DNA of 64,000 nucleotides from Faecalicatena_A orotica (GTDB taxonomy: Bacteria > Bacillota > Clostridia > Lachnospirales > Lachnospiraceae), in assembly GCF_040545875.1 (NCBI RefSeq), contig NZ_JBEPMR010000022.1; one strand, written 5' to 3'. Shown piece by piece: positions 31,951-41,372 of the stretch (its first letter is position 1; each line of letters starts with the position of its first letter). The notes under the pieces are model-generated. The model saw only the letters and a program-made list of their open reading frames with translations. It had not been told where the DNA came from and made no database searches. A program made the translations under genes and the position numbers.

Positions 31951-32433
31951 TCACCACTTTATTTCCATGTTTTTCTTTTCCCTGCTCCAATTGCATTCCG
32001 GTTCGGCCGGACACATACAGCATACTCTGGAGAGCTTGTCGCTTTCATATAAAAGCCTTCCCAGTACCGACATCCCTTCCTTGCTTCTGCGATGTTCCAG
32101 AATTGCCTTAAGGATCATCTGCTTTTCTTCTTCTGTAAAGGAGTCTGTGTCCGTAAGTATCTGCCCTGCTATCTTAATCCCCGCTATTTCATGGGGTGTG
32201 CCATCCTCATACTGCCTGTATTTACCGATATCATGTAAAAGGGCCGCCGCATAAATGAGCTCTTTTTTCATCCCCAGATCTTCTTCCAGATTACGGATAT
32301 AGGCAATCCTCGCCACATCAAGAAGGTGCGTTATCTGGTGGCGGCAGAATATCCGATCCTTTTCTGCTTCCTCCAGTAATGCATAGCTTTCCCGGTAAAG
32401 TGGATGGTTCCTGATTTTTTCTATTGCTTCCAT
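31951..32433 (-). CDS. HD domain phosphohydrolase in the folate operon
   Basis: 160 residues with a compact HD metal site: HLLDVARIAYI, AALLHDIGKYRQY and later LEHRRSKEGMSVLGRLLYES. A Cys-rich tail (CCMCPAEPECNW) may bind metal. HD proteins of this size dephosphorylate nucleotides; in a fol operon it could act on dihydroneopterin triphosphate, the step lacking a dedicated enzyme in many bacteria. That role is inference from position (between folE and folP). Confidence 0.88.
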   Translation of the reverse strand: MEAIEKIRNHPLYRESYALLEEAEKDRIFCRHQITHLLDVARIAYIRNLEEDLGMKKELIYAAALLHDIGKYRQYEDGTPHEIAGIKIAGQILTDTDSFTEEEKQMILKAILEHRRSKEGMSVLGRLLYESDKLSRVCCMCPAEPECNWSREKKNMEIKW

Positions 32434-32439
32434 AATATT

Positions 32440-32994
32440 CTACCTGAGCATCTGGAAAAACTGGTTTGTAAGTTCCGTATTCTCCAGAAATTCGCCGCGT
32501 TTGACGATTGTAACTGTCTGGCTCCCCGGCTTTTTGATTCCCCGCATGGTCATGCACATATGCTCCGCCTCGATCATGACAAGGACCCCTTTCGGATTCA
32601 GATTCTCCATCAGGGCATCTGCGATCTGCCCCGTCAGCTGTTCCTGAAGCTGCAGCCTCTTGGCAAACACCTCCACGGTCCTTGCAAGCTTACTTAAGCC
32701 CACCACTTTTCCGTCCGGTATATAAGCGATATGGGCCTTTCCATAAAACGGGAGCAGATGGTGTTCGCAGGTCGAATAGAAGGTGATATCTTTCTCAATC
32801 ACCATCTCATTATCATCGACATGGAACGTCTTTTTCAAATGTTGTGCCGCATTCTCTTCCATCCCCCCGTATATTTCTTCATACATCCGCGCAATCCTGT
32901 CGGGTGTATCTTTCAGCCCTTCACGTGTAATATCTTCCCCGATTCCTTCCAGCAGAAGCTTAACTGCCTGCTTTACTTTTTCCTGATCTATCAT
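32440..32994 (-). CDS. folE: GTP cyclohydrolase I
   Basis: First folate step, GTP to dihydroneopterin triphosphate. 184 residues. Zinc/catalytic block TFYSTCEHHLLPFYGKAHIA, then KVVGLSKLARTVEVFAKRLQ and EHMCMTMRGIKKPGSQT with the second Cys ligand. Six bases upstream of the HD gene; 19 after folC. Confidence 0.97.
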   Translation of the reverse strand: MIDQEKVKQAVKLLLEGIGEDITREGLKDTPDRIARMYEEIYGGMEENAAQHLKKTFHVDDNEMVIEKDITFYSTCEHHLLPFYGKAHIAYIPDGKVVGLSKLARTVEVFAKRLQLQEQLTGQIADALMENLNPKGVLVMIEAEHMCMTMRGIKKPGSQTVTIVKRGEFLENTELTNQFFQMLR

Positions 32995-33013
32995 AATGTC
33001 TCCTTATATGGCT

Positions 33014-34312
33014 CTACTTTGCTGTCTGACATCCAGACTCTGCCATCTTCATGACCTGTCCTAAATAGGACAGGGAACCAAAAGCCAGTATTACATCCTC
33101 TGCACCTGCCACATGGTATGCCGCACCGACTGCCGCACCGATATCAGATACCGCCTCCACACCGGGGCAGTATGGCTCCACTGCTTCCTTAAGTTCTTCC
33201 GCTTTCAGGGTGCGCCCTGTATCCGGCAGGTCTACCGTATAGATCTTTTCTGCCAGCGGGGCCATGATCTGTGCGATCTTTGTGTATTCCTTGTCTTTGA
33301 ATACACCCATAATAAAGATCAGCCTTCTGCCCGCGAAATAATGTTCCAGTGTTTCCCGCAGCTTTAAAGCCGCATCCTCGTTATGTGCCCCGTCTACGAT
33401 AAACAGAGGCTCCTTATGAATGCAGGTAAACCTCCCGGGCCAGCTTGTTTTCGCAAAACCGTCCCGCACAGCTTTTTCTGTGATATGGAATCCGTTTTCA
33501 TTCAATCCGTCTATCAATTCAAGAACCGTAACTGCATTACTAATCTGATGTCTTCCCGCCAGTGGAATATGGATATTCTTCCATTTCCCGCAGGTAAATT
33601 CCTGTCCGTCCCAGTTCTCCTTAAGCACCACCGCATCTTTTACAGAAGCCGTATACATCCTGCATGAGAGCGCGTCTGCCTTATCCTTTAAAATCTTCAT
33701 GACTTCCGGCTTCTGCCCTGCCGTCACCACAAAGCATCCCGGCTTGATGATGCCTGCTTTATTACCGGCTATTTCTTCCAGTGTATCCCCTAAAAATCCC
33801 ATATGGTCCCGGCTGATGGATGCAAAAACGGCAGCAGCCGTACGCTCCACAATATTCGTGGCATCAAGCGTGCCGCCCAGACCGGTTTCCAGTACAACGA
33901 TATCACAGTTCTTCTTTTTAAAATACAAAAAAGCTATTGCCGTCTCGACCTCAAATACAGTGGGGCTTGCTTCCCCTGAGGTTTCCATACGTGCAATAGC
34001 TTTCTGAACTTCTTCCACTAATCCGGCGAAATCTTCTTCCGGTATCCATTCTCCGTCTACCTGAATCCGCTCTAAATAGGAAACCACTGTTGGCGATACA
34101 TATCTCCCGGTCCTGTATCCTGCCTCACTTAAGATTGTAGAAGTGTATGCAAGCACAGATCCCTTTCCATTCGTTCCTGCGATATGTATGAACGTAAGGT
34201 CATCCTGAGGATTCCCAAGTTCACGCAACAGACCTCGAATCGTATCCAAGCCAAGTACACTTCCGTATTTCGACACTTCGTCCAAATATACCCTTGCTTC
34301 TTTATAGGTCAC
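33014..34312 (-). CDS. folC: bifunctional dihydrofolate/folylpolyglutamate synthase
   Basis: Adds glutamate to dihydropteroate and folates, ATP-dependent. P-loop HIAGTNGKGSVLAYTS, then ETGLGGTLDATN and VDGAHNEDAALK. I use GTG at 34312: family proteins begin at VTYKEARVYL, and GGAAAGGAAA lies about 8 bases ahead; the frame also has an ATG at 34375 giving a 21-residue basic extension without homology. First gene of the five-gene fol operon. Confidence 0.93.
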   Translation of the reverse strand: MTYKEARVYLDEVSKYGSVLGLDTIRGLLRELGNPQDDLTFIHIAGTNGKGSVLAYTSTILSEAGYRTGRYVSPTVVSYLERIQVDGEWIPEEDFAGLVEEVQKAIARMETSGEASPTVFEVETAIAFLYFKKKNCDIVVLETGLGGTLDATNIVERTAAAVFASISRDHMGFLGDTLEEIAGNKAGIIKPGCFVVTAGQKPEVMKILKDKADALSCRMYTASVKDAVVLKENWDGQEFTCGKWKNIHIPLAGRHQISNAVTVLELIDGLNENGFHITEKAVRDGFAKTSWPGRFTCIHKEPLFIVDGAHNEDAALKLRETLEHYFAGRRLIFIMGVFKDKEYTKIAQIMAPLAEKIYTVDLPDTGRTLKAEELKEAVEPYCPGVEAVSDIGAAVGAAYHVAGAEDVILAFGSLSYLGQVMKMAESGCQTAK

Positions 34313-34438
34313 GTTTCTCGTTTCCTTTCCTTTTTTAAAATATCTAAATATGCCTTGTCGTGATTTCATTATCACTGTTGTCCATCATAGCACTAAATCA
34401 GATATATCACAAGGAAAATTTTTACCGGTCTAATCATC

Positions 34439-36379
34439 TTATATCCATTCTTTTACCCATACTGTCATCTCCCCTTTGCCCCTGTTATTCCAGTATGCAT
34501 AGGGGATGGCCCGTACTTCTGTCTTCAAAAACTTTGGTTTTTCTTCTTTGTACAGCTCGCCCGGGGCCCAGCTGTCTGCCGCAATGCGGTATCCGTCTGC
34601 CGACAATACCCATGTCCCCCCGAAGAGTTCCGGGTCCAGCCGCATTGCGGGCCGGGTCGAGGTATCCAGATAAATTCCGGAAAGATTCGCGCCGTTATCT
34701 GCTTCTTCCAATGCATAAACAAGCGGCCCGTTCATCATGCACACTTTACCCTCATCGGCGCGTACGGCAGGATTTGCCCTGATGAAACGTGGTTCCGAAC
34801 GAAACCGGACTTCCAGTGTCTTCCCGCTGAAATCACCGCTTATGTATGCATAGCCTTTTTCTGCCGTATAGACAGCCTCAGTACCGTCCTGAAAGATACG
34901 GTAATCAACTGCATAATCCGGAATCCGAAGTGCAAGTGTCATCCGTCCTGCTTCACCGTGAATCCGAAGGGAATATGTATTTTTATAGGGAAATTCCGTT
35001 TCCAGACTGACCCGGATTCTGCCACCTTCTAATTCCAGTTCTGTTTCATTTCCTATGAAAAGGTTGACAAACAGTGTGTGTTTATCATACCCGTATATAT
35101 ACTGCCCCAGCGAAGAAAGAGTCCTCGCGATATTGGGAGGGCAGCACGCAACCCCGAACCATTTCTGGCGAATGCTTTTTACATGCTCTTTGGAGGTGCG
35201 CTCCATGCAGTTATCCGGCCATACTTCCAGTGGATTTACATAGAAGAAACTTTTTCCATCCAGGGCAATGCCTGCAAGAACAGTATTATACAAAGCGCGC
35301 TCTGCCACATCAATGTATCTGGCATCGCGGGTTATCTGGGCCATTCTTCTCCCAAACAGTACCAGCCCAATCGAAGCACACGTTTCCCCATAATTGCAGT
35401 CATTCGGCAGGTCATAATCCGTTGTAAAACGTTCCAGAATACCGGAAGAACCGATCCCGCCGGTCACATACATTCTTCTCTGTACGATATTGTCCCAGAG
35501 TTTCGTGCATGCTTCAAAAAGTTTTTCATCATGGTACAGGTCTGCAAGATCTGCCATTGCGGAGTATAAATACACGGCGCGCACGGCATGCCCTTCTGCC
35601 GTCCTTTGTTCCCTGACCGGAAGGTGGGACTGGGAATACTCTGGCTGGTAGTCTTCAAATTCCGGGAAGATATTCCGGAATCCTTCCTGTTCCATCTCCT
35701 TCAGAAAGTAGTTTTTCTCTCCCGTGCCTCTTACATCAATGAAATACTTAGCCGTTTCCAGATACTTTCTTTCCCCGGTCACCTCATACAGACGCACGAG
35801 GGCAAGCTCAATCTCTTCATGTCCCGGCATCCCGTGAAGCTTTCCTTCTTCTGGTCCGAATGTATCTGCGACAAGATCTGCCATGCGGCAGACAATCTCG
35901 AGAAATCTTCTTTCACCGGTCGCCTGATTATATGCAACGGCGGCCTCTATCATGTGTCCCAGTGTATATAGTTCATGTCCCTCACAAAGATTCTGAAATC
36001 TTTTGCCCGGTTCCTTCAGTATAAAATAGGTATTAAAATATCCGTCCGGCTGTTGTGCGCGGCCGATCAGGTCAATCACACCGTCTGCACGTTTTTTCAG
36101 TTCTGCATCCGGTTCTGCCGCCAGCGTATACGCCACGGCTTCCAGCCATTTTGCCACATCGGAATCCTGAAAGACCGCTCCAAAGAACTCTCCATCTGAC
36201 TCCCCTGCCGCGATCCGGAAATTTTCGATGCAGTGGCTGGGCGGCGCATCCTCAATCTGGTCGTTCATTGCCCTCCACTGGTAGTCCAGTATTTCGGACT
36301 TTACCAGTTGCGTATGCCTGTCCCAGAAAGGGTCCTTAATCTTTACGTCCTTTAAATCTGCCAGTTTTAATTTTTCCAT
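34439..36379 (-). CDS. GH127 glycoside hydrolase, beta-L-arabinofuranosidase type
   Basis: 646 residues with an (alpha/alpha)6 barrel and C-terminal beta domain. The metal/catalytic residues of HypBA1-type enzymes are visible: NYGETCASIG (Glu and Cys) and FGVACCPPNIAR (Cys-Cys pair, the nucleophile cysteine). Cleaves terminal beta-L-arabinofuranosides, typical of plant hydroxyproline-rich glycoproteins. No signal peptide, so it likely acts on imported oligosaccharides. ATG at 36379 has AGAGGG six bases ahead; a GTG at 36397 is the alternative. Last gene of the sugar locus. Confidence 0.93.
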   Translation of the reverse strand: MEKLKLADLKDVKIKDPFWDRHTQLVKSEILDYQWRAMNDQIEDAPPSHCIENFRIAAGESDGEFFGAVFQDSDVAKWLEAVAYTLAAEPDAELKKRADGVIDLIGRAQQPDGYFNTYFILKEPGKRFQNLCEGHELYTLGHMIEAAVAYNQATGERRFLEIVCRMADLVADTFGPEEGKLHGMPGHEEIELALVRLYEVTGERKYLETAKYFIDVRGTGEKNYFLKEMEQEGFRNIFPEFEDYQPEYSQSHLPVREQRTAEGHAVRAVYLYSAMADLADLYHDEKLFEACTKLWDNIVQRRMYVTGGIGSSGILERFTTDYDLPNDCNYGETCASIGLVLFGRRMAQITRDARYIDVAERALYNTVLAGIALDGKSFFYVNPLEVWPDNCMERTSKEHVKSIRQKWFGVACCPPNIARTLSSLGQYIYGYDKHTLFVNLFIGNETELELEGGRIRVSLETEFPYKNTYSLRIHGEAGRMTLALRIPDYAVDYRIFQDGTEAVYTAEKGYAYISGDFSGKTLEVRFRSEPRFIRANPAVRADEGKVCMMNGPLVYALEEADNGANLSGIYLDTSTRPAMRLDPELFGGTWVLSADGYRIAADSWAPGELYKEEKPKFLKTEVRAIPYAYWNNRGKGEMTVWVKEWI

Positions 36380-36393
36380 CTTTTTCCCTCTTC

Positions 36394-38085
36394 TCACACT
36401 TTTTCTCCAGATTTACATCTGAGTGGAATGAAAATTTTAATCCTTGTCCCTTCCTCCCATTCACTTTCGATCTGAAGCCCGCTTTTTTCTCCATACATCA
36501 GTTTCAGCCTCTGATGGACATTCTTAAGTCCGAAACCGCCCTCATGGATATCTTTCTCGCGGATTTCCTCTGATTCCAGTTCCTTCATAAGCTCGTTCAG
36601 TTCCTCCGGCAGCATGCCCGTCCCGTCGTCCTCCACACACAGGACAAGTCCGTCACACTCCTGATAAGCAGATATCTGTATATGCCCCTTCCTGCCTGCA
36701 TCACGGATTCCGTGGTAGATACTGTTTTCTACAAGGGGCTGGAGAATAAACTTCATGATTTTTATGTCCTTCAATTTTTCATCGACAGAGACATCCCATG
36801 TGATCTGGTCAGGAAAACGAATATTCTGGATTTCCAGATAGCACACTGCATATTCTGCCTCCTTTTCCAGTGTCACAAATTCCTGTCCGTGGCTTAAGCT
36901 GATCCTAAAAAAATCAGACAGCGCAATCACAAGCTCCTCACTCTGTACATCATGGTTCTTCCGCGCAAACATGCTGATGGAATCCAGCGTGTTATAGAGA
37001 AAATGCGGGTTGATCTGGTACTGCATGGCCTTTAACTCCAGCAGGCGCTGGTTGGTCTCCTCACGCCTTATCTTTTCTACCAGCTCCCCGATTTTTTTTG
37101 ACATCCTGTTCATCGTTTCCGCAAGCTGCCCGATCTCATCCTCACCGCTGACAGGCACCTCTGAACGCATATTGCCTTTTCCGACCTGTTTCATGGCATT
37201 CCTGATATCTGAAATGGGTTTTGTAATCCTGCCGGAAAGATAGATGACCATACACACACTAATCACAAGCAGTACCATCAGCTCCAGTGAAAGGATTTTG
37301 AAAATCAAATAAATAGAGGCATAGGCCTCGTTCTTATCAATCCAGGTTTTCAGCCTCCAGATACCATTGTCCCGGGAGCTGATAATATACTTTTTATCTG
37401 AAAGCGTGTCCCCGTCACCAACAGAAGATAGCCTGAAATTGCCGTCCACACTCTCCAGGCGGTAATTCTGTGTGTCTTCCAGAAGAAACTGGCCGATCCG
37501 GTCCACAAAGAGGCTTTTGTCAATCACCATGCAGACTGCACCAATCTTCTGCGTCAGATCCGTTGTATTATTGTTCACAATCCGGTACACAACGATGCTG
37601 CTGTCATTAAAATCTGTAAACCATACGGCGGATGCATCTTTTCTGCCCTTTAGATCCTCCTTTGACTCCAGATACCCGGACACCGCATTATGGGAAAGGT
37701 TGCTGTACATCCTCCCGTAATTGTCGATCAGGTAAATGGACCTGATCGCGCTGTCATAATCCGTATAAGACAGAATCCGGTTCCGCATCTCTGCCGTCAT
37801 GGACGGCACATAGTTCTGGCTGCTGTTATCTGCGTATCTTAAAAACTCCTGTATGTCGGAATCACCAATCATGTTCACCGTATAATTTTCTATCTTCATC
37901 TTTGCCGAATTAATTTCCCAGAATGCAGACTCTGTAAACTTTTCCAGATGCTCTTCATACATTTTCGTCAGAGACGGGCGAAGATGGAAAACCGCAAACA
38001 AAGCCATAGCCGCAATCTGGAAGACTGCCACACCGATAAAGAAAACCATGATTCTGTTCTTTATGGATTTGAATCTGCGCTTCAC
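36394..38085 (-). CDS. YesM-type sensor histidine kinase
   Basis: 563 residues. Transmembrane helices near 12-32 and 262-285 bracket an extracytoplasmic sensor domain; HAMP about 285-335; His_kinase motif with phospho-accepting His in NPHFLYNTLDSISMF (about 360); HATPase_c with N box ENSIYHGIRDAGRKG and G-box DDGTGMLP / GGFGLKNVHQRL. It overlaps the response regulator by 4 bases. Senses a signal, probably the arabinose-containing sugar, and phosphorylates the YesN-like partner. Confidence 0.95.
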   Translation of the reverse strand: MKRRFKSIKNRIMVFFIGVAVFQIAAMALFAVFHLRPSLTKMYEEHLEKFTESAFWEINSAKMKIENYTVNMIGDSDIQEFLRYADNSSQNYVPSMTAEMRNRILSYTDYDSAIRSIYLIDNYGRMYSNLSHNAVSGYLESKEDLKGRKDASAVWFTDFNDSSIVVYRIVNNNTTDLTQKIGAVCMVIDKSLFVDRIGQFLLEDTQNYRLESVDGNFRLSSVGDGDTLSDKKYIISSRDNGIWRLKTWIDKNEAYASIYLIFKILSLELMVLLVISVCMVIYLSGRITKPISDIRNAMKQVGKGNMRSEVPVSGEDEIGQLAETMNRMSKKIGELVEKIRREETNQRLLELKAMQYQINPHFLYNTLDSISMFARKNHDVQSEELVIALSDFFRISLSHGQEFVTLEKEAEYAVCYLEIQNIRFPDQITWDVSVDEKLKDIKIMKFILQPLVENSIYHGIRDAGRKGHIQISAYQECDGLVLCVEDDGTGMLPEELNELMKELESEEIREKDIHEGGFGLKNVHQRLKLMYGEKSGLQIESEWEEGTRIKIFIPLRCKSGEKV

Positions 38086-39620
38086 GCTTTACTCCTTTCC
38101 CGATATTCCTTTGGAGACAGTCCCGTATATTTCTTAAACATCGCGCTGAAATAATTTGCATTTTTATAGCCGGCTTCTCCGGCAATCACATAGCTCTTTT
38201 TGTCTGTATGTTCGAGCATCTCTTTCGCTGCGTTCATACGTACCTTTGTGATATATTCAATACAGGTTTCCCCTGTCAGGCTCCGGAAGATTCTGGACAG
38301 ATAATTGGATGTCAGGGCGAGCCTGTCAGCGAGATAACTCACGGACAGCTCCGGGTTAGAATACTCTCTTTCGACAATTTCCTCTACCTGCCCGGCAATC
38401 ACTTCCACATATCTTCTTGTTGAACTGCGTTTTTTCTGTATAATCCTCCCGGCCATATCCTGAAAGGACTGCTCCGGTCCGTCAAAATTCCTGATGCAGC
38501 TTTCCGTATTCCTGAACTCTTCCAGAACATCGACCCCCATATCATTTGCCGTACGGTTCATGGCGACCAGCAGCTGGAGCAGCATCACCTTTGACTCCTC
38601 GACAGGATACCGGGGAGGCATCACTTTCTGGAAAAAAGTCTGGAGGAGCCTCTTGTTTAACGTATCGTGAAACTTAAGCATATCCAGTATCTGTTTTTCA
38701 TCTGCATATGGATATTCCGATTCGCCCGCACGTTTGGGGGCAATATCGGCAAAATAGAGGTAATACATCTCGTGTATGTCTCGTATGGACTTTGCCGCTT
38801 CCACCGCCTCCCTCGCCAGCCTGCCTGCCGTAAGCAGTTCTGCTCCGGTTTTGCTGACGCCGAAACATACTTCCAGTCCCAGATTCTGTGCGATAGACTC
38901 CTTCAGAATCTCCAGCTTGAACTGGTACAGCCTTCCCTCCATGATGACAAGTTCGGTCCCGTCATAAGGCATCAGATAGACGACCGCATCACCCAGTATT
39001 TCATCCACGATCTGCCTCAAAGCCACCTCCTCTGTCAGACTGGAGTTCTGGTTAAAATAACGGATCGCCACACAGGTGACCTCGCTTTTTGGAAGATAAA
39101 CCGATGCTTTTCCCGCCCGCAGTTCCATCTGTTCCTTCTCTGCGAAACGTTCTGCCAGCAGGTCGTTCCAGAACTGGTTGCGCAGAACCGGGAGATTTTC
39201 TTCCAGCTGTTTCTCGGCAATCGCGATCCAGTCCATGAGCTTCATCCGCTCTGCAATGTCCCTGCGTATATCCGAGAGCACCGACCTCAGTTTATCGGGG
39301 GATACCGGCTTTAACAGGTAACGCTTCACGCCCAGCTCCACGGCTTCCTGTGCAAACTCAAACCTGTCATGCCCGGTCAGTATAATAATGTCACACGTCA
39401 GGTTCTCCGTGCGTATCATCTTAATAAATTCCAGACCGTTTAAGACCGGCATATAAATATCTGTCAGAATTACATCCACTTTCTCTGTTTCCAGATATTC
39501 CAGCGCCTCGATTGCACCCCCAAATAGTACGGGAGGGTCAAACCCTTCTTCCTGCCAGTCCAGCAGGGATACAAGCCCCTCCCGGATATTGTCCTCGTCT
39601 TCCACGATCATCATTCTCAT
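38082..39620 (-). CDS. YesN-type response regulator with AraC DNA-binding domain
   Basis: 512 residues: receiver 1-120 with D54 in VILTDIYMPV and K104 in YLLKPVSPDK, a middle linker domain, and two AraC helix-turn-helices at the C-terminus (LSVSYLADRLALTSNYLSRIF, then SYVIAGEAGYKNANYFSAMF). Likely activates the sugar ABC genes just upstream. Encoded between the permeases and the kinase, in the same direction. Confidence 0.95.
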   Translation of the reverse strand: MRMMIVEDEDNIREGLVSLLDWQEEGFDPPVLFGGAIEALEYLETEKVDVILTDIYMPVLNGLEFIKMIRTENLTCDIIILTGHDRFEFAQEAVELGVKRYLLKPVSPDKLRSVLSDIRRDIAERMKLMDWIAIAEKQLEENLPVLRNQFWNDLLAERFAEKEQMELRAGKASVYLPKSEVTCVAIRYFNQNSSLTEEVALRQIVDEILGDAVVYLMPYDGTELVIMEGRLYQFKLEILKESIAQNLGLEVCFGVSKTGAELLTAGRLAREAVEAAKSIRDIHEMYYLYFADIAPKRAGESEYPYADEKQILDMLKFHDTLNKRLLQTFFQKVMPPRYPVEESKVMLLQLLVAMNRTANDMGVDVLEEFRNTESCIRNFDGPEQSFQDMAGRIIQKKRSSTRRYVEVIAGQVEEIVEREYSNPELSVSYLADRLALTSNYLSRIFRSLTGETCIEYITKVRMNAAKEMLEHTDKKSYVIAGEAGYKNANYFSAMFKKYTGLSPKEYRERSKA

Positions 39621-39661
39621 AAGATATCCCCCTTTTACTTTTTATACATTTCCGGACTCAC

Positions 39662-40489
39662 TTACCCTTTCACCGCCCCGGCTGTCATTCCCCCTATGAT
39701 CTTGTCTGTCAGCATGGCATAAATCACGATGGTAGGCAGGATGGAAATCACCATCGCCGCAAATGCATATGCATAATTGGCCTCGAAGGTCGTTAGGAAG
39801 GAACGGATCGCCACCTGGATCGTTCTGGAAGCGTCACTCTGGTTCAGAAGATTTGCAAAGAGCAGTTCATTCCAGGAATTGATGACGATGAATACACAGG
39901 CGGTGACGATACCGGGTTTTGAAATAGGCAGTATGATTTTCCGGAAAGCCTGTCCCGCTGTTGCCCCGTCTATTTTCGCTGATTCCAGAAGTTCCCCGGG
40001 AATCGTCTCCATATATCCGCGCACCACCATCAGGCTCATCGGCAGGTTTACCCCCGCATACACCAGCGCGATCCCGAGAATGTTATCATAGAGCCCGATC
40101 TTATTAATCATCACATAGTATGGCACTAAGAATGCATTGGTCGGGATAAACAGGCACATAGAGAAAAGCACGGTCAGGATTTTCCTGCTTGTGAACCTGT
40201 ATAGCATGGCATAGGAAGCCAGAGTGGCTGACAGAATAGAAATCACGGTTGCCAGAGCCGCCACTGCCACCGTATTGAAAAAATACAATACCATCGGATG
40301 GCTTTCCATCACTGCCTTGAAGTTCTCAAGCGAAAGATGCTTCGGCACCGCAAACGGTTCGTTAAAGAGATCCGCATTCGGCCGGAAGGATGAAACAAGC
40401 AGCCAGAAAAACGGCACCATCATAAATACGAGCACGGCTGCCAGAAATATGTACATGATTGTACGCTCGGGTGATTTTCTGCTATTCAT
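39662..40489 (-). CDS. carbohydrate ABC transporter permease (MalG-type)
   Basis: 275 residues, six membrane helices, MalG-like. The EAA loop reads ESAKIDGATAGQAFRKIILPIS; the C-terminus ends in GGMTAGAVKG as in family members. With the other permease it forms the channel for a solute-binding-protein dependent importer. Overlaps the preceding permease by 8 bases. No ATPase gene is present, so a shared MsmX-type ATPase elsewhere is expected. Confidence 0.95.
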   Translation of the reverse strand: MNSRKSPERTIMYIFLAAVLVFMMVPFFWLLVSSFRPNADLFNEPFAVPKHLSLENFKAVMESHPMVLYFFNTVAVAALATVISILSATLASYAMLYRFTSRKILTVLFSMCLFIPTNAFLVPYYVMINKIGLYDNILGIALVYAGVNLPMSLMVVRGYMETIPGELLESAKIDGATAGQAFRKIILPISKPGIVTACVFIVINSWNELLFANLLNQSDASRTIQVAIRSFLTTFEANYAYAFAAMVISILPTIVIYAMLTDKIIGGMTAGAVKG

Positions 40490-41348
40490 GGCAGCTCCTC
40501 CTTTCTCTTTGAAGCATATTTACAAGTATCATGATTCCGAAACCGAGCAGTACTGTTACCAGACCTGCCACCATCGATATCCCGTATCTGTTGGAGCCGA
40601 CCATTTCCCTGTAAATATACAGTGAAAGGTTCGTCGTACTGTTCGCCGGACCACCTCCTGTCATCAGGAACGGATATTCAAACGTTCTGAGGCAGAATGC
40701 CAGATTCAGCATGATATTCGTAATGATTGCCGGTTTCATCATTGGCAGGTAGACATGGATATCGATCTGGATCCCTGTCGCGCCGTCCACCATCGCGGCC
40801 TCTTTCAGTTCCTTCGGCACGGTAGAAAGCTGTGTCAGGAATATGATCATTGTCAGCCCTACATAGAAGATAAACGGAACCTGATTGCAGACCAGTGCGG
40901 TCCCCGGGTCATTGAGCCATGCATGCGCCAGTCTTCCCAATCCAATGCTTTTCAGTATATTATTTAAGAGACCTACATCAACATGATAGATAAAATACCA
41001 CAGAAAGGCAACTGCTGTCGTTGAAATCACATTGGGAATGAAATACATGACTCTCAGAAATTTCCATCCTCTGGGCTGCCTGTTTAAAAGCAGCGCCAGA
41101 AGCAGCCCGAAGGGAATGTGTAAAAACAGGGCTGACAGAAGCCAGATAACGGTATTTTTAAATGCCATCCTAAAAACAGGATCTGAGAATATATACTGAA
41201 AGTTTGCGAATCCAACGAATGCCTTCGGCCCGAGGCCGTTCCATTCAAAAAAGCTTACATATCCCAGATAACACAGCGGACCTAAGAAGAATGCCAGGAT
41301 AAGAATTACCGCTGGTGCCATATATAACACTGTCTGCCGTTTTTTCAT
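40482..41348 (-). CDS. sugar ABC transporter permease (MalF-type)
   Basis: 288 residues, six helices; EAA loop KEAAMVDGATGIQIDIHVYL, and the early FFEWNGLGPKAFVGFANFQY that marks MalF/UgpA-like permeases. 24 bases after the solute-binding protein gene. Partner of the MalG-type permease. Confidence 0.95.
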   Translation of the reverse strand: MKKRQTVLYMAPAVILILAFFLGPLCYLGYVSFFEWNGLGPKAFVGFANFQYIFSDPVFRMAFKNTVIWLLSALFLHIPFGLLLALLLNRQPRGWKFLRVMYFIPNVISTTAVAFLWYFIYHVDVGLLNNILKSIGLGRLAHAWLNDPGTALVCNQVPFIFYVGLTMIIFLTQLSTVPKELKEAAMVDGATGIQIDIHVYLPMMKPAIITNIMLNLAFCLRTFEYPFLMTGGGPANSTTNLSLYIYREMVGSNRYGISMVAGLVTVLLGFGIMILVNMLQRERRSCHE

Positions 41349-41372
41349 TGTTTGCCAGCCCCTTTCTTTTTC

